Below, piece by piece: positions 12,801-26,420 of a stretch of DNA of 64,000 nt. The stretch lies in the NCBI RefSeq assembly GCF_050908995.1, contig NC_135123.1:14880001-14944000 (forward strand), in the 5' to 3' direction. Both the position numbers and the translations under genes were made by a program. A model generated the notes under the pieces. It searched no databases. It saw nothing but the letters and a program-made list of their open reading frames with translations, and had not been told where the DNA came from. How positions within the stretch are numbered: the stretch's first letter is position 1; the number at the start of each line of letters is the position of its first letter. This stretch comes from Andrena cerasifolii. Taxonomy: Eukaryota; Arthropoda; Insecta; Hymenoptera; Andrenidae.

Positions 12801-15800
12801 TCTCCCTTGCCGGCCGGGCACCGAAAAGACGATGACAGTCACCATCGGCAGCGGCACGGTAGATAATAACGTGACCGAGGGGGAGGGTTAGAGGAGCCGA
12901 AAGGGAGCACACGGGAGGTAGGAGCACGGGGACAGATCGCTGGGACAAAGCGGAGCCGGGAGCCGAAATATATTCAAAAATTCAAATCGTCTATTAGAAA
13001 CAACGGGCAGCGCGACGATGTGTACACGTCGATAGGAGGGCGGGAGGGTGGGCGAGAGGTGAAAGAGGAAGGACGTGGCGGAGATAGAGAACCGTTCGTG
13101 GAAGGGAAGGAGGCTGGAAGGAGGATTCTCCTTGGCCCTCCGTAGATCCCGACGAGAGATAAGGGAAAGAGGGCGCAAGGGGAAAGGAATATGCGAATTA
13201 TAAAGCGAGTGATGGTAGCCATTGGGGCCCCGTGTGCCTTCTATACGTCGGCTACGTCTCCTACGCGTGCACAGGCTCGTGTATATTTTACGCGTGTGTG
13301 GCGCACAGGTCGAAGGGATCCTTCGGGGGCCCAGCTGGAGATCCGCGGCCCTCTCTTCGTTGTCCTGGTATTTAGGATCTCGCCGAGTGGAACCGAGGAC
13401 GCGGTGAGTGGCGACAGGATTTACGGACTCGCCGCGAGAGTACGTGGAAGGAATACCAAAGAAATATTGGTCGCTGGTCTAGAAATCTCATTGCCGATCA
13501 TGGCCGGGCACCGCTCGATTCCACTGCCAGTCAACTGGATTTTTTGATCAATCGCTTGATTGGATGATGTATTAACCCGTCCATTGTTTTCAATGCCACG
13601 CGGCGACTTAATAACTGTATGAAGTCATGTGTGTTATGCGACTAAACGGCCGAGCAGGTCCCCGCTGACGTCTTCTCTTTGACCGTAGGGTTATTAGCCG
13701 TGGCGATAATCAATCTTCCCGGGCACCGAGAGCCGATGTTGATATCTAAATCGTTCATCAACCAAGCACAAACGATCGGTATCCTTGATGAGATCACTGA
13801 GCCCACGGAGATCGTGACGCAGATACGCATCGGGAAAGAATGCCACGGTCATACGAGAGCATTCCAGAATCTAGATCGGCCATTTGTACCGCGGGAGTCC
13901 ATTAACTATTGCCGAGGCGATTGCATTTTTCCATCGAACAACTGGAATGGCATCAGAAGAAACAGCGGCTGACAGAACGCTCGGGACTCCGAGGGGTCGT
14001 TAAGTACCTCGTAAAGACGTACGTTTTCATTCGGCCGGATAAGAAATTTCCTTACAACGGTAACGAACCAACCGATATGGCTTCGGAACGGAACCATCAA
14101 TCTCGCCGATCCGGGCTCGTCCGTGTGCCAATGATACCGGGGGAAGACAAAGCTGACGCTGTGAATACTGAAACAACGACGGCCTCTCTAAAACGCGAAA
14201 GTGCGAAGAACATGATTAATAGATAAATCGCCCGGTGAACCGGAGGATGCTTGATAGCCACAATATTTCCCGTGGCGTTATCAGTTAGCGCCGATCGCTC
14301 TAGCAGCCGCGTTTACGGGGCGAAACAGCGGAAGCGAGGGCGAATGCCAGCATGGCGGGCGTTTGCTAGTCCAATTGTACCGCGCGCATCGGCTTGGGTT
14401 TCGGGACTTAATTTCCAGTCGTGGCCGGAGATATTAAAGCGGGCCGTGTGTGACGTCGTATGTATGCAAATTCGGCCCTCTGGAAATAGGGTGGCGAGGG
14501 GGAGGGCGCAGCTTCCGTATGAAGCTTCGCGTAACTTTGGTAACCGCGGATATCGCTCGCGCATGTGCGCCCACGGGCGCCCGTACGTGTGCGCAGACCC
14601 GCGCGAAAGGACCACACACACACACGGTCAAACGAAATGGTGTATAGATCATGTATATTGATGGCACAGCACACGGCGCGAGCGTTCGATTCCCGTGCTC
14701 TCTAAATATTGCACCCCCTCCACCATGTATATGGATTTCTCCGTGTGCATGCCCGCTTCTGTTTATATACGGGGTGATCCGTTACTGTTTAAAGTATCAG
14801 AAACATCCAATATTTATTCCACGGTCTTGCTATTCTTGCCCGCCATGCTTTTCGACCAACCCGCCCCTGCCGTTGGTAGCCGAGAAGGCGATTTTAAAAT
14901 TGCTTCCGTCCTCCTGGTAGATTGAATAGTTACTGCAGCGAGTTCGATTCTTCCCTCACTCCCCGCCGGCTTCCTCTTTTTCTTCAGGTTAAAGGAACTC
15001 GCGTGCATGCGTGACGTTTCGTAACGGTACTCGAAATATTTTGTATCGCTTCCGGTGGGAGGAATTCTGCGGTCGCGGCGCCACGAAATTCTTTTCAGGC
15101 AGGCTTATCCTTCCGCGGGGCCAACAGCACAGGCCTGACGCACCTGTAACGCAGTCGTTGCTCGCTCACTTTCATATTCGCGTGCATACGGTACATGTGC
15201 ACGTATCTGCTCCCTTGAGCAACGGCCATCTGTGTCAGCCGAGTTATTTTCCATTCTGTCCTGTCGCATTTGTTTATTCCGAATTTGTCATGACGTTCGC
15301 GCGCGATGTTCCACATGGCGGATTTGTTTTTTTCTTTCATTCTTTTCGCGTACGCGCATGTGATCGCGCGTACGTGTAAGCAAGGAATGCAGATGACCGT
15401 TTAAATCGTTCAGGAGGGAGCGCGGTGCGTGCGATAAAAATGCTGTATTCGAGTACGCTCGCCGTGTTCGCGCGCCTCGGAACGGTTCGGCGTGTCGGTT
15501 TGTCCCGATTAATTGGAACAGCCGCCAGGTGTGAAATAATTTCCTTAAACTCCACTGTCGTTGATCCCCGGATTCTTCATCTTCAGCGCTGCATCGATTT
15601 CCACCGGCGGAATAAGAGCAAGGATCCAAGTGGCTCAACGATCCTCCGGCGAATTTCTCGTTCGTAATTCACGAACACTTTATTCAGGATGTGTCGTTGC
15701 AAATTTCAGAGTGGACAGGGGCCATAGATCTCGCGTGTCTTTTGAAATCGAGTCTGGGACGCGCCCTGGCCGTCTTCTGGCCGACATTGGATAAGTAAGG

Positions 15801-18800
15801 GGATGACAGCTACGGGTGTAACCGTGTAAGGGGTTGGCCAGCGTCAAAGAGAGATGATCCTCGATGTATATAGGAGTGGAACGTGATTTGAGGTTCGAGA
15901 CTTCTGAGTCCCGGATTTGAATTTATCTTGTCCCCCATCCCCGCCCCTTCACCTGCTACTTCGATGTCCCCTTTGCTAACACCCATCTAGATCAGTCCTC
16001 GGTGTCCAGGAGGACAGTCAGATGTAGTACGAGGTCTTCTTTAGGTGTGCACACACACTTCTGCCGGCTTACAAGGTGATTCATGAAGGACTTCGCCCAG
16101 AGAGGATTACCGTTTGTGCGCAAATCGTCCCCCATCTGTGAAAATTATGGGACCCTCTTCGATCTTTAACATTAAAAACGTACGCGGCGACACTTTCAAG
16201 CGCTCGGTCCTTTTATCCGTCCCTTCGTCGCGTCGCTTCCTAAAGATAATGTTCTTCCCTGGGAGTTACTTGAAAATTCAGCGGGCACCGCGTACAAATG
16301 CGGGGGGAGGGCGCGGAATGAACAACGAGGATCGCTAACGAAATCACGTGATTACCACGGGCACAATGGAGCCGAACTGTGTAAAATCATGCACGATCGT
16401 AATGCGCTTCGCAGCGCGACCTCGCCATTATACTCGAAACAAGCGGCTAACGACCCGCCGTTGGGTGCCGATTGGCCGAATTAGGCGCGATACGCGCGTA
16501 CGTAGTCATGCATAACCCGCGGGGATGATAATTAGCCCTGCATGAATGAGGTTTAATTGGATTCAATAATCAACCCCTTTCGCAGAGCCGAGGCGGAAGC
16601 TTCCGCGAAATTCTGCCAGCCTTTTGACTTTCAAAGACAAAGCGAACCAGCTGGGGGAGATTCGAGTTCCCTACGTCATTAAGCTTTGTGTCTCGTTCTC
16701 TGGCGTAACGATATACGCAATTTTCTTCCTACAAATGACAGGCATTATACACTGCACGGTGTATCTAAGGGGATGCTTCTCAAGAATATACAGATTAAGT
16801 TTCAATTATTACAAAAATGACGTTGAAACTTTGAATTGTCGTGGAAATGGAACTGGAAACCATTTTATGGGTAATTATATTAATATGTTTATCATGTGCG
16901 CCTTTACGCGGGTGACTTTCTGGCCATTGACTTCGTCGACTTTTACCGATAATAGAGTAGTATGATTTTTCATGGTCCAGCAAAGTGGGCGAGCTCTGCT
17001 CTACCGTAACGGAACCCTTGGTAAAGGGTTCTCTTCTATCTCATCGCCTCTCTGAGTTATTATTAGCATTGTTAACCAACTAACTCAAGCGATACCACCC
17101 TCTGATGCGTGATCCACTGCCCTGCAGCTTGTTCATCACCCTCCTCCCTCGTTCACCCCTAATTGGCGTGCTAACGTAATGGTGATCTCACCAAGTGATC
17201 ACGCACCCTCGTCTTCGCGGGACCTTCTAACCCTTTCACAATTGACGAGGATCTCTTGCAATGGCTGTTGCTGTGTATCCGAAAGCCGATTACACCCTTC
17301 GAGAAAGTAACGCTTACCGTGCACAGAATATTCGTCGTAAAAATGAGCAAACATTCTCTGCAGATTCAGGGACGCACATGCAATAATATAAAATGGAACA
17401 AAATAAAAAACAAAGCCTGCACCTAATTGCTTCTGGCACCGCACCCACGACAAAAATCCTCCAACATATCTATGTTGAATGAGTCGCCTGTTAGAGACAC
17501 CAATGAAACGTGTAGAGCCTTTAATTCGAAGGAAATTGCGAAAGGGTGGTGATTACAAATTCATTTGCATGATAAATCGCGCAGAAGTGGTTTACTTTCC
17601 GAGCGAGGGAAGCAATTTGAAGAATCGTAATGGTATGGATGTTGTTGTAGGGGAAACGCGTGCAAAGGGTAGCTCGATCGAGCGGGGATAGAAACGGAGG
17701 AACCGTAGAGACGAAAGTCGTTGGAAAGGACGAAAGCACGAGGCTAGCATGACGAGTCTCGGGTTGACGTTTCATTCCCAGCCAACTCCCGCACTATGCA
17801 TACTAACTAGCCGTCGCTACGTTAGCTACATTCTGCGCCTTTCTTCCTCCCTCGTTTAAACCTCCTCTCGGTCCTTCCTGCTCCTATTCCTGCTCGCCCC
17901 GGCGCTATGTTTGGCTGGTTCCTTCGGGGGAGAAAAAGAAAACGCGATAGCCCCGAAGAAGTGGTCCGAGGCAACCAACCCCCTGATCGCTCGAACCAGA
18001 GGGGGTGCCGGCCACTGGTTAGTTCCTGCATTCGCCAACAGATGTAGCGAGTTGTCCTTTATCTACTCATGCTTATCACTTCCTTTCAATGCCCGTGACC
18101 TATTTTATGTTGCATGGCAATTGCCTCTGCGTATTTTATTAAGCTCCCTCGACTCGGCGTCCTTAGCTTCCTTGGGATTCGCCGCTTCCAAAAACAAAGA
18201 GGCGGAGACCTGTTGACGTTTCTCATTTACAACACGGGTTAGCCATCCTTGTAACAGGTATTTCATTTGCACTCGAAGAGTATTATCCTCCCAGGACGAA
18301 CGAGCCACGAATGAAGGGGGTCGAGGGTTAAAGCGTACTCGATGCAGGTAAGGGCACGTAAGAACAACACACATCAAGCATGTGAATTCTGGCATAACGG
18401 TGGCAGTCACGGAACCGCGGTCGAATCAGCTACCTAAAGTCCTATTTTTAAACGATTTCTTTTCCATTACCCCTGGCAACTATCTCCTACGGCGGATCTA
18501 ACCATTATTTTGGTCTAGCCTTGTTTTTAACCCCCGTCCACCCTCCCCCTAGGTGAGTCGTCCATCCCACTCAGACGACTAACCACCCCCGGCTTCCCTC
18601 TTAGGGAGGATTTTATTTGCTTTTATTCGGATGTAATTGTTGGGGCCAGTCACCACTATCGCCACTGCCTAGCGATGCCTAACCATCCAATTCGCGAATG
18701 TTTCTCAGCCACGCGACCCTTTTATGGGATCTACAACCTTGGTCTTCGTGTAGGGTCTACTCGGCTCTCTGTTCGACCCGAACGAAATACCCTCTCCAAC

Positions 18801-19071
18801 TTCCTATTAAAACTATGACGATTACTTTGACAAACAGCAAGCGTGAACAATTTTAACTACGTAACTTTGTTTCTCTGTTACATATCTCGAAGCGAGGCAC
18901 TTTCGCTAGAAGCTTATTCAACATTCGACTCTACAGTGTGCAAACTCAGAGATTGAAACTTGTATCTGATATCACGGTAAAGCAACAGTAAGAGCAGTGA
19001 AAAACGTACCAATTATTAAATGTAGTAAAGTCAGTAATTACTATGAAGCATACTTGAAATATTTCAAACCC
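9850..19071. other. CpG-rich stretch without recognisable gene
   Basis: No ORF here has a recognised family. The interval contains purine-rich tracts (12541-12712 and 12880-13190 on the plus strand) and a short CA run at 14613-14625. The acceptor-like TTTTTCTTCAG at 14978-14988 opens onto stops in all frames within about 40 bases. An intron of the minus-strand gene that starts near 26 kb could extend through here, but that is inference. Confidence 0.4.
12541..12712 (+). repeat. Purine-rich low-complexity tract
   Basis: The plus strand is dominated by GA and AGG runs (for example GGAGAAGGAGAAGAAGAAAA from 12663). This produces long but meaningless ORFs on the minus strand rich in Leu and Ser. 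It has no unit of fixed length. Confidence 0.5.
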
Positions 19072-19556
19072 TTAAGGGGTCATGCTCAGTCAGGAGGCCG
19101 AAAAAGGGGTGGTCTTTGGAAATTTTTTACCTAAAAGCTATAACACATTTCTCAAAAAATCTTTTCTCCTTTCAAAAATTGCATCTAATACCGTGCATCA
19201 TAATTTTTTCATTTAAAAATATTTATCAATAACTACTATATAATATAATATAATACTAGATAAATACTAGATAATATAATATAATAAGTAAATTCTTTTG
19301 AATTTTTTATTTCAGATGATCGACTTTCGAGCAGCAGTGGTCACCACAGAAGCCTTTATTTTTAGAGAACCTTCGAGTGATGGACCATAACTTAGTTATT
19401 GATAAATATTTTTAAATAAAAGAATTACGATGCACGGTACTAGATGCAATCCTTAAAAGGAAACAAGATTTTTTGACAAATGTGTTATAGCTTTTGAGTA
19501 AAAAATTTCCAAAGACCACCCTTTTTTCGACCTCCTGACTGAGCACGACCCTTTAA
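19072..19556. mobile_element. Second TTAA-flanked palindromic MITE, piggyBac-like
   Basis: TTAA lies at 19072-19075 and 19553-19556. The left end GGGGTCATGCTCAGTCAGG and the complement of the right end AGGGTCGTGCTCAGTCAGG begin inverted arms of about 160 bp (19076-19235 and 19390-19552). The centre is not palindromic with the arms: it holds an AT repeat made of ataatataat and tactagataa units (19236-19290), then TTTTTTATTTCAG followed by a 25-codon open stretch ending TAA near 19390. It shares the TTAA target, the G-rich termini and the 'tttttatttcag' motif with the element at 6030-6762, but the arms are otherwise different sequences. It has no transposase and is non-autonomous. Confidence 0.78.
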
Positions 19557-22500
19557 GTCCTACAGCAGCATATCGCCTCGAACGAATCGAGAATTTTTAT
19601 TTCTACGTATTCCCCTGCACGATAGCTTTGCGCGATCTCGTTCCTCGATCGTGATTCTGCCGTAATCAGAGAATAATCGTCACCGTGTAACCATCGGGCC
19701 TCCTCCACCCTCCGAGTAATGAATCACAAGTGACGCGAAGTGACTACCCTAGAAATAATCCGGATTAGAGGCGCGAACACGTCCGCTCGCCGATGAAAAC
19801 GAAATCTGCGAATGCAAATTCCGGACCGCACGATTTCCCTCGTCGAAACGGTTCGAGTGAGCACGGCGAAAGAGGCGGGGATCAGGGGAGGCCTCTCCCG
19901 ATGGAACGAGCCAGAGGGTGGCGGCGAGTTTAATTATCGGGTTAAACGTAGCGAGCGCTGATTCTGATGAGAGTTCCGGATTCGAATGCTCTCTCTAGTA
20001 CGTGACTGTCATCGTGGCGGGCCAGTTAACTAACTAACAGTCCCGGACAGTTAGCAAGTACCGAGCAGGAGTCGATCTGTGGGGGAGATACGGCACGTAT
20101 AAACCCCTGCCATCCCCCACCCATCCACGCGATGACATTGTTCGCACTTGGATTCATATTCAAATTGGCTCGCGCCCTGGCGCGATTGTGATTATTGCGA
20201 TTATTACTACCGTCAATGTTCCGGCGATGTTTCGTCAGAGGAGGACGAGGGGGGTTGCATGCTACCGATTTTCGTCGTGCTGGTAATCCGCTCTGCCAGT
20301 ACTCTTCCTCTTCTAGTATTTCGACGATAAAACGGTCTAAAGACCGTCCCTTACTCTGCATACTCGTGTTTGCTGCATAGTCTATCGTGGGAGAAAATGA
20401 TTTATTCCCCTTCTATTGTCAAAATTCTCTTTTGGCCTTCGACAGATCATGAGTTGGAGTTTCGAATTTTCTTGCTCTCCGTCACGAAGTTGCAGTTGTA
20501 TTGTTATGCAGAGAGAATGGTTAGACTTAACTGTCTAAGTTAAGAAGATTCTTTTGGTAACAGAGTTCATGATCCTTTCATAATTATCTGGAATGAACGT
20601 AGGTGAGAAGAAGAAGCATTTGCGCGATAGTAGGCACAAACGCAATCAGGAGCGAGAGACGCGGAAAGTGTAATGAGAATCTTGTAGGGAGGGGAGAAAT
20701 CCACCCCGTAAGACGTCGGGTGCAATAATAAAACTAAATATAGAGGGTGATGAAGGGGGTTCAATGTAGCGCAAATCGCACCAATTAAAAATCCGATTAA
20801 AGAAACTGGCAGGTACAGCATTAAAGATTTAAACGAGAAAATGGTCGGGATCAGAATCGCTTCCGCCCGATAAAGCAAGCGTTCATTTATTAACGGCTGC
20901 CCCTCACTGAAAATTCTCCAGTCAACCTACGTATTTACTCTCTCCCTCGCCGTCGGTCCTCCACGTTCTCCAGGTGTTAGTTTTATGGCTTGTCATTTTT
21001 TTAAGTGCAAATGAGTTCCGCCGCCGCCTCGAGCTTTCCAGCGCGGGGATCTTTCCTTTATTTCTTTAATTTAAAAACGGAATGGTTACACGGGGGTCGG
21101 CCTGCCGGATTAAAAACTCTACCACCCCGGAATCTCTGACCCACCCCCGGGCTCCTTTTCATCCGCCGACCCTCGGCCTCTCTTATCCTCACTTCTCAGA
21201 ACGACTTTCTTTACACAAAGGTACGCGCGACGGAGAGCGCGTTTTCAGGATTGATTGCGGACTTAGCTTTAATTTCTCAAGCCTCCATTCCACTCCAGAC
21301 GATGTAACCGAACGTTCGGTGGGCGTGCAATTTGCTTTTACAAACAACATTACAATAACGTCCGCGGGCCAGCCGATGGACACGTCGAGCAAACGCAACG
21401 AAAGCAAAGGGTGGAAAGATCTTATCGCCCCGCTGGAAAGATGCTAATTGCATTAAAATCTGTAGAAACAGTGCACGCTTCGTTGCCTATTTAACAGCGG
21501 TACGTGGAATAATGGGTGGCATTAGGTAGTAATTGCCAAAATAACGAGTGTGCCGCGGCGGATGTTTGCCTCGGCCACGGCGCAATCATTAAACCGTATA
21601 ATTGCCCACATCCTGCGTACCTTTCCCTTACTCGGTCATCGGCAAGCTGTTTCCCATTTCCGTGTAAAGCCGCGTGGAAGAATCTTTCCTCGGTCCTCCC
21701 TAGCCCGGCCACTATTCCTCCTCGTATTCACACGCACGCGTGCGGGATGCAAGTAATTCATATCTGGCCCCGAGTGTACCGCTCGTATATACAAGTGGCG
21801 GATACGAGGCTGGAAGTGCCACATTTTTGCCCCAGCTACAGCGCTCGCATGCATCCCCGGTGGGATTGGGATCCCTATCTCATTCAGTGAATTCAAGTCG
21901 ATGCACGAGGTGGCTCGCCGGAGCGAGAGCTGGCGCGCTCGTTATTAGACATTCCTGCGTTACCGATAGGATACGTTCATCGGATGCCCCTCCTGACGCC
22001 CACTCTCGAGCATGTGGACCTTGTGCCTAATCGGGTGTGAACACGCCTTTGTGGGGTGGCACAGCCTGGCCGAGATATTGCAGGTTGTTTAATTTCGTGC
22101 TCTCTCTCCACTGTTCCTTTGTTTCGAACGTTTCAATTTAAATCGAAGCACACCCGTCCAGTCACCGGGACTGACTCTGCCAGGGCACTAAAGGGGCTGC
22201 CAGAGGAGGTGGAAGGAGCCGGACAAAAGAGGGAGAGGAGCAAGGGATCAGGCGCCGATCCGTTATTAATTAGATCGGCATCGGGCGGAAAAGAGCGGCT
22301 CTCAGAAAAGGGCCAGATCCGATATCGGTTCTCGGTTTCAGGAATCCCTCCGACAATTCTTCTGACCCGTTCGCCGAAACCCCGCGAAATTAATTGCCGG
22401 ACAGCCTCCAGGTTCCGTTTCACTGTCGACACCACTCGACACACTTACCGAAAAATACGGCTCTTTGTTGCCGGCTTCGGCCGGAGCGTCCACTGATCCC

Positions 22501-25500
22501 GGCGTCCAAGACACCTGTCCCTTTTTTTACTTGCAAAATACGCTTTACGCACGGATTCCCTGCGTTTCTCACCCGTGGAGCGGCTTTCGCGTAGAAGAAC
22601 ACGGGGGATTTAGATCGGTGGAAGCTAGCTTCAAGGATTTGTGTGGAGGAACTCTTTATGACGACAGGATCGATGCTAACGAATCACCCGTGGCTGACTA
22701 ACTGATTAAATATTGACGGAAGCACCTTTGCAGCCTTTCGCTGTTTCGAGTTTGCAACGATCGCCTTTCACGAAGGAGAAAACTAAATTCAGGGTCGAAG
22801 CACAATGTGTGCATCGTGCATGCTACGATTCGTTATTAAATCTGAAGATTATCAAGGAACAAGAGAAGCAGCTTGATACTGTGAAAGGCTTAAGTAACGA
22901 GATCGCGGTGCTGCGATACAATCATCGCGGACATTTGAGCGTACATCCTTCAAGTATGATTTATCCTTAATGACAGTACCGCACCTGGTTTCGAACGATC
23001 AACGAGGAATGCGCGTAGGCCCATAAAGTCGCGAGGCGGGTGAAGTCAAAAACGCGCGGCGCAGAAAAACTCGTCGGTACGGCGATGAAGAGGAAAAAGG
23101 GCTTATCGCTAATGAAGCGAAACGCCTTCTTCAACGTCGAGCACGGCCACTGTCTTGTAAGAAACCTCGGTACACCGGCCGTCGTGTAACGAGTTTTGTA
23201 ACAGCGAATCGAATCAGACCTCTCCGAACCGAAGGCCTCCGCGAGAATCGGCGGCCTTCGTATTAGAGCTCGCGAGGGTTTCTTGGGCAACACGTGTTAA
23301 TTAAAATTACTACCACGATACGCGGGATGAAGGCCCAATGCCGCATCCCCTCGAATTTAAAGCGCAACTTCTCTTACATTTTCGGTGGGAATTGGGAATC
23401 ACGTGACGTTAGCAGAATAACATTCATAGCCCACTAGAATCCCTCTGAAGCTCTCGTTATAAAGATTCCAAAGCAAACTGCTATACGTATGTTGAATTAA
23501 ATCGACTTCCACGGTGCGTTTAATCGTCACCGATGCATTCGTGGATTCTGTAGCAAGAGTATACGTAGAGTAGTTTAAAGGGGACAGCTCCTATGCAGTT
23601 CATAGTATCACGATTCACGAACGCCTGTATCGATGCCATTACGATGGATTAAGGCCAGCGTGGCTAATAAATAAAATATAATAAGAATAATAGTGGCAAT
23701 TTCGTCGGAGCCAGCCGCTGGAGGAAGTCGGGTATTATAGTGTAGCGTAATGCAATCCGTGTATTTGAATACCTAATAGTTTTCAATGCATACATTAAGC
23801 CTTAAATGCCTATTACCCAGACGGTGTTGTCCTATAGCGTTCGCCGATGCTAATTTTAGCTGAACCGAATTCGAAGCCCGCGTTATACGTACAGCTCGGC
23901 CGTGCCCTTATGCATTTCCTTCGTGTATGCAGCAGCGGGCATGCATATCAACATCTCGAGAAATGAAAAAGTGTACGCCGCGCACGACATCGTGCGCTGG
24001 GGTAATGGATGGTTTTGGGGACGCATTAAATATTCGGCGCGCATCGGGTATCGTGTAATGACGAGACTTTCGGACATTCCTACCGAACAATATTATGTTA
24101 ACATGTTCCCAGGGCTGGCTAAAATGAAATAAAGTACCCGAGGAAACGGGCAATGGCAACCGGCGGATCCTCGAATCGGTCGTTCCATTCGAACGGCTCG
24201 GGCATTCTTAATTTACATTGTTCCGAACCGCGTTTTCTACTCGCTGGATTCCCCTGCAATTTACTACTCGCCCGTTATTGTGATGTTCTCCTCAATACCC
24301 ACGCGAATCATATGTTCGCGTAAATAACTCATTTTTTAAGGTGAACGTTCACGTGGGTATCGACCGCTGGGAACCGTGCTCTATGTGGCGGAGGGTAAGT
24401 TACAGGAGGAAGAAGTTGTAACTTGTACTGGATGAAAGGTATGGCTCAATAAATGATATTAAATTGAAGTGTACCTAGAAGGATTGAACCTACTTTGAGG
24501 AAATAGATGAAAATTCAATGTCACCTAATTTTATGATGAAAAAATAAGGGAAGCTGTAATAAATGTATCCATGTGTACAGCACAACTATTTCTGCAAAGT
24601 TCAAGGACGAGTGAATGAAATCTAGTTACTTAAAATGCTAAAAGAAGGATTTCCTAAGTTTTAGAAAAGGTCGAGTAGTAGTTACTCCTTTAGGTACAAA
24701 TATTTATTAATATTCTAAAGGTATTGCTGAGAATCTGATACACTGAAATTACTTCGAATAAGAAACGTTCGTTTTTGAAAATACTGTCTAAGGGTGATTA
24801 CAGAGAGTATTGAGAGTTCAAGAATGAAAGCTCAGCGAACTAATTTTCTGCGCTCGAATAGGTTTGCAAAGACTGTAATCATGTCTCCTGGCGCGAAAGG
24901 AGAATTCTAAGTCCTCGATATGAGTCGTGTAATCCTTCGTAATGAACCTCTCAAGACTGTCAGGGAACGTTTCAAATATTTATCCGGGTAAAACGTCTTT
25001 CGCGTCCTAGCTCTTAATGGCAGCCTACCATTCCTCGCGGTTTCAAGGAATTATTCAGAAACGTCGCTGGTTCTTGTTATATCCCAGAGCTTTAAAAAGC
25101 TGAAAGAACTAGCTCTGCTTGAAAGAAATAGCTTTCAAAAGGGTTCTTATTAAGAACTTCTTAATATTTCCCATTGTATGCTTAGTGCACACTATCATGC
25201 ATATCATTAACGTGTCGTGAAACTCGAATAAACGTGAACGTAAATTAAAATAAAAGAAGAATAAACTTCGTGACATTTTTACAAAGTTTTGGAGATAAAA
25301 ATTCATTCTTAGAGCTGCTTTTCTCGAAAACAAGTTGTTTAATTTGAAACAACTTCTAATTTTAAGATTCCATCAAATTATGTGCCCCTGTACTTTCATA
25401 TTATAGAAACGTAATTATAAAATTTGAAACTTAAAAAATGGTAAAGGAATAGTAGAAAGTTTCTAGGATGAAATATAATTTTCGTGTTGTCCTTATATTA

Positions 25501-25868
25501 CTTTTGTATATTAATGACTCTTTCTACCTCTTTTAATAATAAACAATCCTTTGCATACAAATATTCTATGAATAAAAAAATACTTGGTTGTTACTATACA
25601 CTTTAAATAATTTAAGGAAAATAAATCAAATAAATATGTTTCCACGTAAAATAAAGACATCGAAAAATTTGATTTTTTTTATTATTTTTGCTAGCTTCTT
25701 CCTTGTTTCAAATTTGATTTAACGTATTGTATTCAATGAAACGACATTTTCCTTTCGATTAATGTTAATTATGATATCAAATGAGAAGTATCATTGCAGA
25801 GTGTAAATAGTTAATAAAAGGTATTCACATATTTACATTAAAATATATTCTGTTCACAAAATACGATA
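19557..25868. other. Stretch without recognisable gene, grading from CpG-rich to AT-rich
   Basis: CpG-rich to about 24.3 kb, then AT-rich. An ORF at 22713-22970 is rich in Glu, Lys and Leu and could form a short helix, but it has a non-ATG start and no splice context. A possible 52-base exon at 24343-24394 (between TTTTTTAAG and GGTAAGTT) is unsupported by any neighbour. This stretch probably includes intron of the minus-strand gene whose first exons lie at 25973-26310. Confidence 0.4.
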
Positions 25869-25910
25869 TATGCCATATTCGTATATCAGAGAACTACGAA
25901 ATATGGCATA
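25869..25910. other. Small AT-rich hairpin
   Basis: TATGCCATATTCGTA at 25869-25883 faces TACGAAATATGGCATA at 25895-25910, giving about 15 base pairs with a one-base bulge and an 11-base loop. It lies in the presumed first coding intron of the minus-strand gene, about 60 bases from its donor. The stem is short for a microRNA precursor. Confidence 0.35.
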
Positions 25911-25972
25911 ACCGAATAAACACAGTACATTCCATTGAGATATTCATATATTATTAGAAAAATTCTACTCAC

Positions 25973-26022
25973 CCTTTCACGACGGTTTCGTTAAACTTTG
26001 ATTGTATCAAAAAATCTTTCAT
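25973..26022 (-). CDS. Start-codon exon of an unidentified minus-strand gene (partial)
   Basis: On the minus strand an acceptor (TTTGCTTTTACAG, complement of 26063-26075) opens an exon at 26062. After an in-frame TGA, the first ATG is at 26022-26020 in the context CAACAATG. It codes for MKDFLIQSKFNETVVKG before a strong donor, GG|GTGAGT, with the last exon base at 25973. The exon stops in phase 2, after two bases of a Gly codon. The 17 residues are not recognised and contain no signal peptide, so a cytosolic or nuclear protein is more likely. I could not find the next exon at lower coordinates in this window, so the intron is long or the exon is short. The splice signals, the stop before the ATG and the separate upstream untranslated exon make this more than chance. 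Confidence 0.5.
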
Positions 26023-26172
26023 TGTTGTACTGGATCAATATTCTGTACTTATTTGACGAAACCTGTAAAAGCAAACGAGTTCTTAACTTTAAAATATAAC
26101 CTATACAGCCTCTTCCTTCGTGATTAAGAAATAACAGGAAAATAGACAAAGAATTACATAACATATATTTAC

Positions 26173-26310
26173 CTTTCAGAGGTTAGAACACCATTCGTAC
26201 ATCCTTTATGTCGTAAAATACCAAAATCCACGAGTTTATGAAATATTGAATATTTAACTAACAATCCTTACAAATCACACTACGTATTTACTCCCGACCG
26301 TATACTAAAT
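26173..26310 (-). other. Probable 5' untranslated exon of the same minus-strand gene
   Basis: Read on the minus strand, the text ends CTCTGAAAG|GTAAATATATG, a usable donor with its last exon base at 26173. It is followed by an intron of about 110 bases before the acceptor at 26063. The exon has stops in its frames and is therefore untranslated. Its upstream limit (about 26310) is a guess. Confidence 0.4.
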
Positions 26311-26420
26311 GCGCGGCAAATTGAAAAGCGGTATGGAGTTTGCTGTGCAAGAAACCAGTTGGTAGTTCAGCCGATAGATGGCAGGCAATACCCTATTGCA
26401 GTGAAATGCATCGAAAGTTC
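26290..26420. promoter_or_regulatory. Possible shared (bidirectional) promoter region
   Basis: It lies between the minus-strand untranslated exon and the plus-strand gene. It is locally less AT-rich than its surroundings (GCGCGGCAAATTGAAAAGCG from 26310). No TATA box was seen. An ATG at 26335 opens only a ten-codon frame (MEFAVQETSW) ending at TAG. It could be the first plus-strand exon if the weak donor TTG|GTAGTT is used, but this is not established. Confidence 0.25.

Noticed and set aside
14660..14700. GTTCGATTCCCGTG, like the T-arm of a tRNA
   Set aside because: No matching acceptor stem, D-arm or anticodon arm upstream.
22713..22970. Glu/Lys/Leu-rich ORF that could form a helix
   Set aside because: Non-ATG start, no adjoining exon in phase and no recognisable homologue.
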